Assembly (NCBI RefSeq): GCF_018224885.1
Contig: NZ_JAGTXB010000001.1
Coordinates: 310,001 to 374,000 of the forward strand
Reading direction: 5' to 3'
Source: Chitinophaga hostae
Lineage (GTDB): Bacteria; Bacteroidota; Bacteroidia; Chitinophagales; Chitinophagaceae
DNA: 64,000 nt
This document shows, one piece after another, positions 8,680 through 17,562 of this stretch. The notes below the pieces were generated by a model that was given only the letters and a program-made list of their open reading frames with translations, did not search any database and was not told the DNA's origin. Position numbers and translations under genes: made by a program. Numbering within the stretch: the stretch's first letter is position 1; the number at the start of each line of letters is the position of its first letter.

Positions 8680-9747
8680 ATGGTGAAGATAGGAAATATT
8701 GAATTGGGAGAATTCCCTTTGTTACTGGCGCCCATGGAAGATGTGAGCGATCCGCCATTCCGCGCGGTGTGCAAGGATAATGGAGCAGACCTCATGTATA
8801 CAGAGTTCATATCTTCGGAGGGACTGATACGCGATGCCATCAAAAGCCGCAAAAAGCTGGATATTTTCGAGTATGAGCGCCCGGTAGGCATACAGATCTT
8901 CGGAGGTGATGAGGAGTCTTTATCGCTGGCTGCGCAGATTGTGGAAACTACCAACCCCGACCTGCTGGATATCAATTTCGGTTGCCCGGTAAAGAAAGTC
9001 GCCTGTAAAGGCGCCGGCGCAGGCATCCTGAAAGATATACCCAAAATGGTGAAGCTTACAGCAGCCGTAGTAAAAGCCACCAGGCTGCCGGTAACCATTA
9101 AAACCCGCCTGGGTTGGGACGACAACACCAAGAATATTGAAGACGTAGCGGAAAGGTTGCAGGATGTAGGCATCAAAGCGCTTACCATCCACGGCCGTAC
9201 CCGTACACAAATGTATAAAGGCAGTGCCGACTGGACGCTGATCGGAAAAGTAAAAAACAATCCACGCATACAAATTCCTATCTTTGGTAACGGTGACATA
9301 TGTACGCCGGAGCAGGTAATTGCTGCAAGACAGAAATATGGCGTGGATGGCGTGATGATTGGCCGCGCCGCCATTGGCTACCCCTGGATTTTCAGGGAGA
9401 TTAAGCATTTTATGAAGACTGGCGAACATTTGCCGCTACCAACTGTTTTAGAAAGAGTGGAGGTTTGTAAAAAACACCTTCGCCAATCAGTTGCCTGGAA
9501 AGGAGAAGTAGTAGGTATATTGGAAATGCGCCGTCATTACACAAATTATCTCAAAGGGTTACCGCATATAAAAGAATTCAGACAACAATTAGTAACTTAC
9601 AATACATTAGCTGAAATAGAGGAAGTACTAGACGCGGTAGTGTTACAATATAAGGACCATATATTCGAAAGGGCTGCTCCCCAATTAGCTGCACACGATT
9701 TTCTGCCGGCTGATACTGAAATGGCCGGTTGTAACGTTTACGGATAA
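8680..9747 (+). CDS. dusB: tRNA-dihydrouridine synthase
   Basis: 355-residue FMN-dependent enzyme that reduces uridine to dihydrouridine in tRNA D-loops. Motifs: LLAPMEDVSDPPFRAVC at the N-terminus, DINFGCPVKKVACKGAGAG with the catalytic Cys near residue 110, TIKTRLGWD, LTIHGRTRTQMYKG, and IPIFGNGDI plus GVDGVMIGRAAIGYPWIF at the FMN phosphate site. The length and C-terminal helical domain fit DusB. The stop codon lies inside a tandem pair of the 8-bp word GGATAAAC (9740-9756). Confidence 0.95.
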   Translation: MVKIGNIELGEFPLLLAPMEDVSDPPFRAVCKDNGADLMYTEFISSEGLIRDAIKSRKKLDIFEYERPVGIQIFGGDEESLSLAAQIVETTNPDLLDINFGCPVKKVACKGAGAGILKDIPKMVKLTAAVVKATRLPVTIKTRLGWDDNTKNIEDVAERLQDVGIKALTIHGRTRTQMYKGSADWTLIGKVKNNPRIQIPIFGNGDICTPEQVIAARQKYGVDGVMIGRAAIGYPWIFREIKHFMKTGEHLPLPTVLERVEVCKKHLRQSVAWKGEVVGILEMRRHYTNYLKGLPHIKEFRQQLVTYNTLAEIEEVLDAVVLQYKDHIFERAAPQLAAHDFLPADTEMAGCNVYG

Positions 9748-9790
9748 ACGGATAAACCCCAGAGTATAAAAAAACAAAAATTGCTTTCAC

Positions 9791-10360
9791 ATGACCACAA
9801 TTAAAAATCTGAAAAATGAAGTCTGGAAAGACTTACAGATTAAAAACAAATCTGCCCTGCGTAAAAAATACGCTGTATCAAACATGGGGAGAGTGATCAG
9901 TTATCATGAAAGTACCGAAGATGGTAAGCTGCTCACAGGGTCTACCGTAGAAGGCTATACGGTATTAAACGTAAAGCCGGCCGACAGCTACCAGTCACTC
10001 TACCTGCACCGTGAGGTGGCCAAACTTTTCAGTAAAAAAGGAGGCCGGGCACATAAGTATGTGATTCACCTGGACTACGATAAGAAGAATAATAAAGCTT
10101 CCAACCTTCAATGGGCTACCAAAGAGGAAATGGAAGAGCATCAGCAAAAAAGCCCTGCAAAGCTGGCTTATAAGGAAAAGCAGCGTAATCGTGTAAAAGG
10201 CCTGAAGCTGAATGTTACCAAAGTAAAGAGTATCAAGCGCCTGCTGAACAAGCCTGGTAAGAAAACTATGAAGCAGATTGCCGAACAGTTTGATATCAGC
10301 GAAATGCAGCTTTACCGCATCAAAAGCGGTGAAAACTGGGGGCATGTAACATTGGATTAA
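9791..10360 (+). CDS. NUMOD4 / HNH-like domain protein with C-terminal HTH
   Basis: 189-residue protein. Residues 1-60 resemble NUMOD4 (VWKDLQ, YAVSNMGRVIS), residues 60-115 resemble an HNH_3-type region (LHREVAKLF, then VIHLDYDKKNNKASNLQWAT), and residues 140-189 hold a helix-turn-helix-like segment (TMKQIAEQFDISEMQLYRIK). This is the architecture of homing-type endonucleases and of chromosomal DNA-binding relatives. The first catalytic His of HNH is not obvious (IHLD in place of NHxD), so nuclease activity is doubtful; a DNA-binding role is as likely. It follows dusB by 43 bp. Confidence 0.72.
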   Translation: MTTIKNLKNEVWKDLQIKNKSALRKKYAVSNMGRVISYHESTEDGKLLTGSTVEGYTVLNVKPADSYQSLYLHREVAKLFSKKGGRAHKYVIHLDYDKKNNKASNLQWATKEEMEEHQQKSPAKLAYKEKQRNRVKGLKLNVTKVKSIKRLLNKPGKKTMKQIAEQFDISEMQLYRIKSGENWGHVTLD

Positions 10361-10400
10361 AGCCTGGTTTCCCAGGACTGATCATATATGATGTTGTCTG

Positions 10401-10433
10401 AACTGTGGCCATACTACCAGTATGGCCATAGTT
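10401..10433. terminator. Hairpin between convergent genes
   Basis: A 14-bp stem with one mismatch (AACTGTGGCCATAC against GTATGGCCATAGTT) and a 5-nt loop, between the convergent HNH-like and helicase genes. T-tracts are weak on both sides (GTTTATAG on the plus strand). Confidence 0.5.
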
Positions 10434-10447
10434 GTTTATAGCCGGTA

Positions 10448-13400
10448 CTATAACACGCCCCTGGCCATTGCCCCCAGCATCTTCCGGTAGTGGGCACTGT
10501 CCTGCAACACAGGCTCATGCCCCAGGATAATTACCTGTTTTCGTGCACGCGATAACGTTACCAGCAGCTTACGGTCTACCTCTATCTCCTCCTCTTCCCA
10601 GTTAAACTGCCCCAGGCATTGTAAGGTTTGTACCTGTGCCGCATGGTACACCGCCAGGGAAACGATGATAATATCATTTTCGGAGCCCTGAAAGCGTTCC
10701 ACCGTATCTATATTGATGTCCTGTAAAACAGGATCTTCTGCTATCAGCTCCCGGATAAGACTGATTTGTGTACGCCAGGGCGTAACCACGCCTACAGTGT
10801 CTTTGCTGAAGTTGGCGCCATAACGACTTTTCAGGTGTTGTAACAATGATACCACCCACTGTGCCTCTGTTTTGTTCATTTTAGAAGTAGCCTCATACGG
10901 ACTGGCTACAAAAACCTTTCTCCCCAAAGAGAGGATCCGCTCCCACCCTACATTTTCATGATCCCGGTAAAGATCAAAGTCCTCCTTTTGCGCTGTTCTT
11001 CCGGAGCAAAGCTGGCCGGCGTAATAGTGGTTTACCATGGCGGCGATGCTGTCGTGCATCCGGAAATGGGTGTTTAGCATGCCCCAGGCATGGCGCCAGT
11101 GGCTGGTTTTGCAGCGGTGTATCAGGCGTTCAAATATAGAAGTACGTAAGTCCCGGATACCCAGATCCAGCAAACAAGGCGCTTTTACGCGGCAGAAATA
11201 TTCTTCCTGCGCTACCACGGGTGGTAACTGGTTCTGGTCGCCTATCAGGATAAATTTGCGGAAAGGCATCAATAGCCCCAGCAGCTGGGGTTCTGTAAGC
11301 TGGGAGGCTTCATCCACGATCAGGGTATCGGTAGGAATCCCCATCATTACCAATTGCTCCAAACGGGTAGCCATTGTAGCTACCGTAGCTACAAATACGC
11401 GGTGGCCGGTAACGTAGTTCCTGGCCTCATCGAGCGAGCCCTCGAGGCAATATTGTTTCAGGGTCAGCGAAGCTTCTGAGCTGCGGCCTCCCATGCGCAG
11501 ATGGGTAATGTTTTTGGCGGCGAGTTTATGGCATATTTCATCGACAGCCTTATTGGTAAAGGCCACAATAATTACATAGGTATCCTGCTTAACCATTTCC
11601 CCCACGATGGTGGTGAGCATGGAAGAAGTTTTACCGGTGCCGGGAGGCCCCTGTAACAGGTAGTAGTCCTGCGCTTCCAGGGCCTGTTTTACAATCTGTT
11701 CCTGGTTGGGATTAAACATTGCAGGCGTGGTGCACTGTAATGGATACCAACGCGGAGTGGCCAGTCCCAGCAGCATATTGGTACGCTCCCGGTAGCGGGG
11801 AGATATTACATGAAACAGGGAGGCTGTGGCGATCCAGTAATTGGATTCATAGATATCATGTTCAATGATCCATTCGTCGAACTGCCGGAAAAAATCCAGG
11901 GTCATCTGCCGGTTGTTCAGCGAAAAGCTCAGCTGGTCTTTTCCGAGGTCTTCTATCCTGCCCTTCAGCAGCTGTTGCTGCATGGGCTGCAGTTCTGTGC
12001 TGGTGCGGGGATAGATGATAGCGGTATCGCCCCGGCGGAAGTTATGGCTAACGGGCACGACTATATCAAATAACACAGAGCTGTTTACGGTGTCGAATTC
12101 ACGGAAACGCAGTCCCGGTATAATATTGAAGCGGGAAAGCTTGTCTTTTTCCTGTTGCAGCCATAGCCCGGCAAAGCCGTCGGCATCGTCTTCCCGGTTA
12201 ATTTCTGAAAACATACCACATTTTGCCTGCAGGTATTCGCGCAGCATAAATGCCAGGAACTCATGGTAGTAGGCTTTTGCCACCGGTGGCGCCGTTTGCC
12301 AGGCCTGTTCAAATGCGGTAAAATGTGCAGCGCTGAAGGAGGGCAGGCCGATAGCGGCAGCGGCAGTAATAGTGGAAAGTACTTCAGATTCGCCGCCGGC
12401 CAGCCGGAGCAGCATGGCCACTACTTCATTGCGGAGTAACAGTAAATCATTTTCTGTGAGATGTGTACTGCTTACATTCCTCAATGGGTCGGCAGCAGCG
12501 GCGGAATACAGGATGGCAGAGCTGCCTTTTCGGTGGCGGCCAAAAGCAGAGCGTAGCAACAGATTGTACCCTACTACCTGCATTTCATGGTTTTTCCAGG
12601 TGTTGAAGTCCGGGCATTTTCCGCTTTTCAGCTCGAATATTTCTTTGCGCGACTCGTCGGTATCGTCTTCTGCCATCAGGTCCAGGCGCCCCTGCAGTCC
12701 GTATTGGGCAGAAAGGAAAGTCGGTTCAATACGTACCGGCTTGTTTTGCAGTTCTTTTACAGTATGATGGAGATTGCCCCAGTGCTGCTGCCGGATATCG
12801 CGGAACATTTCGTTGATCTTTTCCCGGCCATAGGCAGCGGCCTGCAGTACATTGTCGGCCACGGCTTCCACAAAGGAGCTTTTGAAATCGATGTCCCGGT
12901 TGCGCAACATTTCGTCGAGCAGGGCATTGACCAGGTTTCCTTTGAACGCGGCGGGGCTGGATTGCTGGGGTGTTAGTTTTTTAACGAGATATAATAACCT
13001 GTTGGGTCCTTTATGGGTAAAGCACTCTGCCAGGTCGCTGATGTCAATGAGGAGGTCGGGTTCCAATACCACCTGGCTTTCGCTGGTGGTGGCGTATTCG
13101 TGTCCTTCGGCGCCCTGGCGGCAATGCAATACATTGATGGTATCATAAGGGCGCAGCAGGCCATGCAGCGATACAACCGCCATGGATTCCATGTGTTCCA
13201 GTTGTAAACTGAAGTCGCCCTGCTCATCGTTTTTCACCTCCAGCTGCAGGGTATATTTTCCCTGAGCGCCGGTAGTGAGAGGCCCTACGGCCGTTACCAT
13301 ACATTTCAGCAGGCTCAGGCTGCCAGGGCGGTGCTGGTAGGCCAGCGATAGTTTATGCACGCCGGAGGGGGCGTATATGTTGGTGAGGTCGGCCGGAGGT

Positions 13401-13738
13401 GTTGCCTGGTAGCACCAGGATACAGATTCGGTGAGTGCTTTGATACACAGGAGGTGTTCTGTTTCCTGCAACGGGAACATTCCACGTGTAGCCTTGTTCG
13501 TTAGTATGCGGAGAGCGGTAAGTTGCTGATGAATATCCGGGGGGACTGTTTGCCGGTCAAAAAAGAACTGCATGCGTGCAAACAGGTTCCCGAATGAGCG
13601 GGTTTCTTTCCTGGTTAATTCCCGGAAGAGGATTTCCAGTATCTGTTTGTAGTGACGGGTTTTTTCTTCCGTATGTTCAATGCTGTGAGCTTCCTTAATC
13701 CTGGCGTAAAACGCAGCAGCGGTATGTGATACGAGCAT
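10448..13738 (-). CDS. Dna2-like RecB-type nuclease / SF1 helicase fusion
   Basis: 1,096-residue protein. Around residues 348-390 is a PD-(D/E)XK nuclease of the RecB family: GLQGRLDLM, then EIFELKSGK (E-x-K) and the motif HEMQVVGYNLLL (QxxxY). The C-terminal half is a DNA2/NAM7 (SF1B) helicase with Walker A QGPPGTGKTSS near residue 700, Walker B LIVDEASQL near 808, GDQNQLPPV, and the late motifs TVERFQGSENDIIIVSL and VTLSRARKQVII. No CxxC...C iron-sulphur cluster of Dna2/AddB is visible. DNA-end processing or repair is the likely role. The open frame runs to 13783, but those 15 codons lie in hairpin A2 and its flank, so 13738 (MLVSHTAAAF) is preferred. Confidence 0.88.
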   Translation of the reverse strand: MLVSHTAAAFYARIKEAHSIEHTEEKTRHYKQILEILFRELTRKETRSFGNLFARMQFFFDRQTVPPDIHQQLTALRILTNKATRGMFPLQETEHLLCIKALTESVSWCYQATPPADLTNIYAPSGVHKLSLAYQHRPGSLSLLKCMVTAVGPLTTGAQGKYTLQLEVKNDEQGDFSLQLEHMESMAVVSLHGLLRPYDTINVLHCRQGAEGHEYATTSESQVVLEPDLLIDISDLAECFTHKGPNRLLYLVKKLTPQQSSPAAFKGNLVNALLDEMLRNRDIDFKSSFVEAVADNVLQAAAYGREKINEMFRDIRQQHWGNLHHTVKELQNKPVRIEPTFLSAQYGLQGRLDLMAEDDTDESRKEIFELKSGKCPDFNTWKNHEMQVVGYNLLLRSAFGRHRKGSSAILYSAAAADPLRNVSSTHLTENDLLLLRNEVVAMLLRLAGGESEVLSTITAAAAIGLPSFSAAHFTAFEQAWQTAPPVAKAYYHEFLAFMLREYLQAKCGMFSEINREDDADGFAGLWLQQEKDKLSRFNIIPGLRFREFDTVNSSVLFDIVVPVSHNFRRGDTAIIYPRTSTELQPMQQQLLKGRIEDLGKDQLSFSLNNRQMTLDFFRQFDEWIIEHDIYESNYWIATASLFHVISPRYRERTNMLLGLATPRWYPLQCTTPAMFNPNQEQIVKQALEAQDYYLLQGPPGTGKTSSMLTTIVGEMVKQDTYVIIVAFTNKAVDEICHKLAAKNITHLRMGGRSSEASLTLKQYCLEGSLDEARNYVTGHRVFVATVATMATRLEQLVMMGIPTDTLIVDEASQLTEPQLLGLLMPFRKFILIGDQNQLPPVVAQEEYFCRVKAPCLLDLGIRDLRTSIFERLIHRCKTSHWRHAWGMLNTHFRMHDSIAAMVNHYYAGQLCSGRTAQKEDFDLYRDHENVGWERILSLGRKVFVASPYEATSKMNKTEAQWVVSLLQHLKSRYGANFSKDTVGVVTPWRTQISLIRELIAEDPVLQDINIDTVERFQGSENDIIIVSLAVYHAAQVQTLQCLGQFNWEEEEIEVDRKLLVTLSRARKQVIILGHEPVLQDSAHYRKMLGAMARGVL

Positions 13739-13750
13739 TGCTGCAAGGTA

Positions 13751-13882
13751 AGCATAAAGCGGAAAGCATAAAGCGGAAAGCATAAAGCGGAAAGCTATTT
13801 AAGCGAATGTTATTAGCAAGTATTCAACACCGGGTCGCTTCGGTCATCCGCTTAAATAGCTTTGTGCTTTCCGCTTTATGCC
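13751..13882. repeat. Heptamer-armed hairpin A2 with a 3x14-bp tandem arm
   Basis: The left arm holds three perfect tandem copies of the 14-bp unit AGCATAAAGCGGAA (13751-13764, 13765-13778, 13779-13792), each being two 7-bp words, then AGCTATTTAAGCGAATG. The right arm (13845-13882) pairs with the inner part (one mismatch in 17) but has only one such unit plus AGCACAA. It lies between the divergent helicase and proC starts, in the promoter zone of both, unlike most other copies, which lie at gene ends. Confidence 0.9.
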
Positions 13883-13953
13883 TTCTGCTGCTTGCATGGT
13901 TGCAGCATTTGTTATACCTTCCGTAGGATTTATAGTGTAAACATAATTTTCTT

Positions 13954-14751
13954 ATGTCAGCCAAAAAAATAGCCATTATAGGTGGAGGAAATCTGGGATC
14001 GGCCATTGCCCAGGGATTGCTGAAGAGCGGTTTTTCGAAGGCCGGTGATATCACTATTACCAAGCGTAATACCAGCACGTTAGCTGGTTTGAAGGAGGCA
14101 GGAGTACGGATAGAAACGGACAACGCGGTAGCGATCCGTGAATCGGAAGTGATTGTGGTGGCTTTAAAACCCTACAATGTGCGGGAAGTATTGCAGGAGT
14201 TCAAATCGTCGTTTGACCCCGGGAAGCATATCCTGATCAGCGTTGTAACCGGTGTAAGTATCGATGACCTGGAGCACGTGGTGCCCGGGATGCCGGTAGT
14301 GCGTGCCATGCCCAATACGGCCATTGCCATCCAGGAGTCTATTACCTGTATTTCGCATAAACATGCTACGGAAGAGCAGGTCCGGTATATCAAAACCATG
14401 TTTGACCAGCTGGGCGCCACGGTGAGTATTGATGAAAAGCTGATGGATGCCGCTACGGTACTGGGCGCCTGTGGTATTGCGTTTGCACTGCGTTACATCC
14501 GCGCCAATATCCAGGGTGGTATTGAAATTGGCTTTGACGTACGTACAGCCAGTCTTATTGCGGCCCAAACTGTAAAAGGTGCTGCTGAGCTGCTGATCCG
14601 TGAAAACCGGCATCCGGAGGAAGAAATTGACAAGGTAACCACCCCCAAGGGCTGCACGATTGCGGGCTTGAATGAAATGGAACATCAGGGTTTCAGTTCT
14701 TCACTGATAAAGGGGATTACTGCGTCTTACGACAAAATAGTAAAAGACTAG
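13954..14751 (+). CDS. proC: Pyrroline-5-carboxylate reductase
   Basis: 265-residue enzyme for the last step of proline synthesis (reduction of pyrroline-5-carboxylate with NAD(P)H). The Rossmann motif IIGGGNLGSAIAQGLL is at residues 9-24; VVRAMPNTAIAIQES is the conserved substrate-side loop; the C-terminal signature with TPKGCTIAGLNEME is complete. Length is normal. It converges on the SixA-type gene; the two stop codons come from the same palindrome CTAG at 14748-14751. Confidence 0.95.
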   Translation: MSAKKIAIIGGGNLGSAIAQGLLKSGFSKAGDITITKRNTSTLAGLKEAGVRIETDNAVAIRESEVIVVALKPYNVREVLQEFKSSFDPGKHILISVVTGVSIDDLEHVVPGMPVVRAMPNTAIAIQESITCISHKHATEEQVRYIKTMFDQLGATVSIDEKLMDAATVLGACGIAFALRYIRANIQGGIEIGFDVRTASLIAAQTVKGAAELLIRENRHPEEEIDKVTTPKGCTIAGLNEMEHQGFSSSLIKGITASYDKIVKD

Positions 14752-15242
14752 TCTTTCCGGGGATATTCGAAGAAGAGGAACTTTTTCTTTGCCAGGTCAA
14801 AATCTTTCCAGCTGTCTGTATCTGCCTGTATGCCAAAAATACCGGTGGTGGGGACGTTATCGATCCTTATTTCTTCGGTGAGGTAATTGGCGAAATCGGT
14901 AATACCGGGATTGTGGGCAAATATGGCTACAGCGCCAAAATCGTCGTCAATTTTGGTGATTACTTTGAGGAAGGTAGCGGCATAGCAGAGATAGAGTTCT
15001 TCTTCCAGGAGAATTGCCTGTTTCGGATATTTCCATTCGCCGGCCATCATTTTAGCGGTTGTTCTTGCTCTTTTTGCCGGGCTGGAAATGATTAGCTCAG
15101 GCACCATACCGCGTGTAATAAGGCGTTGTGCCATTTCCGGGGCGTTTTGTTTCCCCCTTTTGTTGAGTGGCCGGTCAAAGTCATCCATGTCCGGATCGGT
15201 CCAGCTGGATTTAGCATGACGTATGAGGAGTAATGTTTTCAT
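14748..15242 (-). CDS. sixA: SixA-type histidine phosphatase
   Basis: 164-residue histidine-phosphatase-superfamily protein. The catalytic LLIRHAKSSW (RHG-like motif with His8) opens the protein, followed by DFDRPLNKRGKQNAPEMAQR and the second His in FAHNPGITDF. Short length and these motifs fit SixA, which dephosphorylates phosphohistidine. The target here is unknown. It lies downstream of purF in the same direction, with hairpin B1 between them. Confidence 0.88.
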   Translation of the reverse strand: MKTLLLIRHAKSSWTDPDMDDFDRPLNKRGKQNAPEMAQRLITRGMVPELIISSPAKRARTTAKMMAGEWKYPKQAILLEEELYLCYAATFLKVITKIDDDFGAVAIFAHNPGITDFANYLTEEIRIDNVPTTGIFGIQADTDSWKDFDLAKKKFLFFEYPRKD

Positions 15243-15358
15243 GGGCTGAAAACCAATAGTTAACTGTAACGAAAATACTGATTTTACAGGAAGTTAACTT
15301 GTTAGACTTATACAGTCAGCGGGGGCCTGGTTATTTAAGATAAAATTAACATGGGTTG

Positions 15359-15460
15359 ATATAGCTTTTAGCTATTAGCTGTTAATAAAGCGGAGATAAA
15401 AGCACTTCGCTCCTATCTCCGCTTTATTAACAGCTAATAGCTAACAGCTAAAAGCTATAT
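15359..15460. repeat. Heptamer-armed hairpin B1
   Basis: Inverted repeat with arms 15359-15398 and 15414-15460. Arms are runs of the 7-bp word TAGCTnT: three words in the left arm (TTT, AT, GT variants) and four in the right, so the right arm is exactly one heptamer longer. The inner 33 nt (15390-15422) is a compact hairpin nearly identical to that in B2. The last base is the first base of the purF stop codon (15460-15462). Confidence 0.9.
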
Positions 15461-17307
15461 TAATATCCTCTTTCGTTTTTGCCTTCCATGTAGTTCATAA
15501 ATGCTTTATTTACTACGCGGTTGCCACCCGGAGTGGGGTAATTACCGGTAAAGTACCAGTCGCCCAGGTTATTGGGACAGGCAGCATGCAGGTTTTCGAT
15601 AGATTGGTAGATAACTTCTATTTCAGCCTTGATACCGCCGGGGTTGAGGATTTCAGCGATTTTTGCAGAAATCTGTTCCGGTGTAAACGGTTTATAGATG
15701 TTTTTCACCACGTTTTGTGCGTGGAGGGTATTGGTACGCGACAGTTCCTTGCAGAGGCCATAGGCTTCGTGTAGGATGTGCTCTTTGCCATGGTCTTTCA
15801 GAAGGGCAATAGCCGCCTGGAAGGCTACGAAGTCGCCCATTTTGCTCATATCGATACCATAGCAGTCCGGGTAGCGGATCTGCGGGGCGGAAGATACGAT
15901 GATGATCTTTTTAGGACCCAGACGATCCAGCATCTTCACGATACTTTCTTTCAGGGTGGTACCGCGTACAATGGAGTCGTCGATCACCACAAGAGAGTCG
16001 ATTCCGGGTCTTACCTTTCCATAGGTAATATCGTATACGTGTTGTACCATTTCATTGCGGCTGGAATCTTCCGTAATGAACGTACGCATTTTCACATCTT
16101 TGGTGGCAATTTTATCGATGCGGATGCGGCGATTCACCATTTCAGTGAGCTTTTCCTCGTCGAAGTCTTTCCCCCAGGAGAGAATGCGTTCTACTTTTAT
16201 TTTGTTGAGATATTCTTCCAGTCCTTTTAACAGGCCGTAGAAGGCTACTTCAGCGGTATTTGGAATAAAGGAGAAGATGGTATTACGCAGGTCATTATCA
16301 ATGGCCTTTAATACGGTGCCGGATAAGTTACGGCCCAGGTCAGTACGTTCCTTGTATATTTTTTCGTCGTTACCACGGGAGAAGTAGATTCTTTCAAAGC
16401 TGCAGGCTTTGCGTTCCTTAGGTTCGAGAATTTGTTCGATGGAGTAATCGCCGTTGTTTTTAACGATCAGCGCATTACCTGGCATCAGTTCCAGTACTTC
16501 ATTTTCTCCAACGTTAAAGGTGGTGCGGATAGCGGCTCTTTCAGAAGCGGCTACAATTACATCATCGTTAATGTAGTAATAAGAAGGACGGATACCGTGT
16601 GCATCACGGATAACGAAGGCATCTCCGGAGCCGATAAGGCCGCAGGTATGGTATCCTCCGTCGAACATAGAAAAGGCCTGTTGCAGGATCTTTTTTATAT
16701 CAAGTTCGTTGCTGCCTTCATTATCTTCTTTTGCCAGGAAATGGTGTACCACTTCCAGCATGGCGGCGAGATCGCTGTTTTTGTGAACCTCACCTGGCTG
16801 TGCCTTGGAGAACTCAAACAGTTCGTCGGTGTTGATCAGGTTGAAGTTGCCTGCCATCGCGAGGTTACGGGCAGGAATGGTATTGTAGCGCACAAAAGGG
16901 TGGCACAGTTCCACGTTGTTTTTACCCTGGGTTGCATAACGGATATGTCCCATCATGAGTTCTCCGAGGAAGCGTACATGGCCTTTCATCAGCCCGGGAT
17001 ATTTGGTAATTTCCGGCTGATATTTTTCTATCTCCTGTATCTCGTCACGTACTTTTGCGAAAATATCACCAATCGCCTGCGGGGCGGCACTGCGGATGCG
17101 GTGCATAAAGGGAACACCGGGTTCGGTATTCAGTTTTACGGTAGCCAAACCGGCGCCATCCTGGCCCCTGTTATGTTGTTTTTCCATGAGCAGGTACAGT
17201 TTGTTTAGCCCATAGAAAACGCTCCCATATTTTTGTTGGTAGTAGGAAAACGGTTTTCTTAATCTTATAAATGCCAGACCGCATTCATGTTTGATCGCAT
17301 CACTCAT
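15460..17307 (-). CDS. purF: Amidophosphoribosyltransferase (PurF-like)
   Basis: 615-residue enzyme transferring glutamine amide nitrogen to PRPP, the first step of purine synthesis. The N-terminal Ntn-glutaminase domain has its candidate nucleophile at Cys9 (KHECGLAF) after a short propeptide, and continues with QHNRGQDGAGLA. The phosphoribosyltransferase domain has the PRPP loop VVIDDSIVRGTT near residue 445. At 615 residues it is longer than E. coli PurF (about 505), as in other Bacteroidota versions starting MSDAIKHECG. The frame extends to 17328, but a TACCTTTG promoter box overlaps that start, so 17307 is chosen. Hairpin B1 abuts the stop codon. Confidence 0.92.
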   Translation of the reverse strand: MSDAIKHECGLAFIRLRKPFSYYQQKYGSVFYGLNKLYLLMEKQHNRGQDGAGLATVKLNTEPGVPFMHRIRSAAPQAIGDIFAKVRDEIQEIEKYQPEITKYPGLMKGHVRFLGELMMGHIRYATQGKNNVELCHPFVRYNTIPARNLAMAGNFNLINTDELFEFSKAQPGEVHKNSDLAAMLEVVHHFLAKEDNEGSNELDIKKILQQAFSMFDGGYHTCGLIGSGDAFVIRDAHGIRPSYYYINDDVIVAASERAAIRTTFNVGENEVLELMPGNALIVKNNGDYSIEQILEPKERKACSFERIYFSRGNDEKIYKERTDLGRNLSGTVLKAIDNDLRNTIFSFIPNTAEVAFYGLLKGLEEYLNKIKVERILSWGKDFDEEKLTEMVNRRIRIDKIATKDVKMRTFITEDSSRNEMVQHVYDITYGKVRPGIDSLVVIDDSIVRGTTLKESIVKMLDRLGPKKIIIVSSAPQIRYPDCYGIDMSKMGDFVAFQAAIALLKDHGKEHILHEAYGLCKELSRTNTLHAQNVVKNIYKPFTPEQISAKIAEILNPGGIKAEIEVIYQSIENLHAACPNNLGDWYFTGNYPTPGGNRVVNKAFMNYMEGKNERGY

Positions 17308-17325
17308 GGCAGAAAATTGAAGTCG

Positions 17326-17333
17326 CAAAGGTA
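17326..17333 (-). promoter_or_regulatory. -7 promoter box of purF
   Basis: TACCTTTG on the minus strand, 18 bases before the chosen start at 17307; full match to TAnnTTTG. It overlaps the alternative upstream start and decides against it. Confidence 0.62.
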
Positions 17334-17387
17334 CGCCAAAAAAGGAGAAAACCAGTCAGCAGGAGGTAATAGGATCAGGAAACGCGG

Positions 17388-17562
17388 TTTAGCTATTAGC
17401 TTTTGGCTGTTAGCCTTTAGCAGCGGGGAGATAAATGTCCCGAAATCAAGCTGAAAGCTGCGACCATATTTCACCGGTGGGCGTAAAAAAAGCGGAGATA
17501 AAAGCACATCGCTCCTATCTCCGCTTCACTAACTGCTAAAAGCTAAAAGCTAACAGCTATAT
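17388..17562. repeat. Heptamer-armed hairpin B2 (split copy)
   Basis: The left arm (17388-17433) is a run of words such as TTTAGCT and TGTTAGC ending in GGGGAGATAAA. About 50 bp of unrelated sequence follows, then the compact inner hairpin (17492-17524, one base different from B1) and the right arm of TAGCTnT words (to 17562). The left arm is therefore displaced from the core, as if the element had been interrupted or had duplicated its core. The right end touches the stop codon of the SurA-like gene (17562-17564). Confidence 0.85.

Noticed and set aside
9740..9756. Two copies of GGATAAAC at the dusB stop, read as a small iterated-word element
   Set aside because: Too short (two units, six-bp hairpin) and without a second arm; kept only as a note in dusB.
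13751..13792. Tandem copies taken as a CRISPR-like or microsatellite locus
   Set aside because: No spacers; the units belong to one arm of a larger hairpin that recurs elsewhere.
16432..17208. 258-residue plus-strand frame inside purF
   Set aside because: Shadow of the purF coding strand; amino acid composition is His/Phe-rich without motifs.
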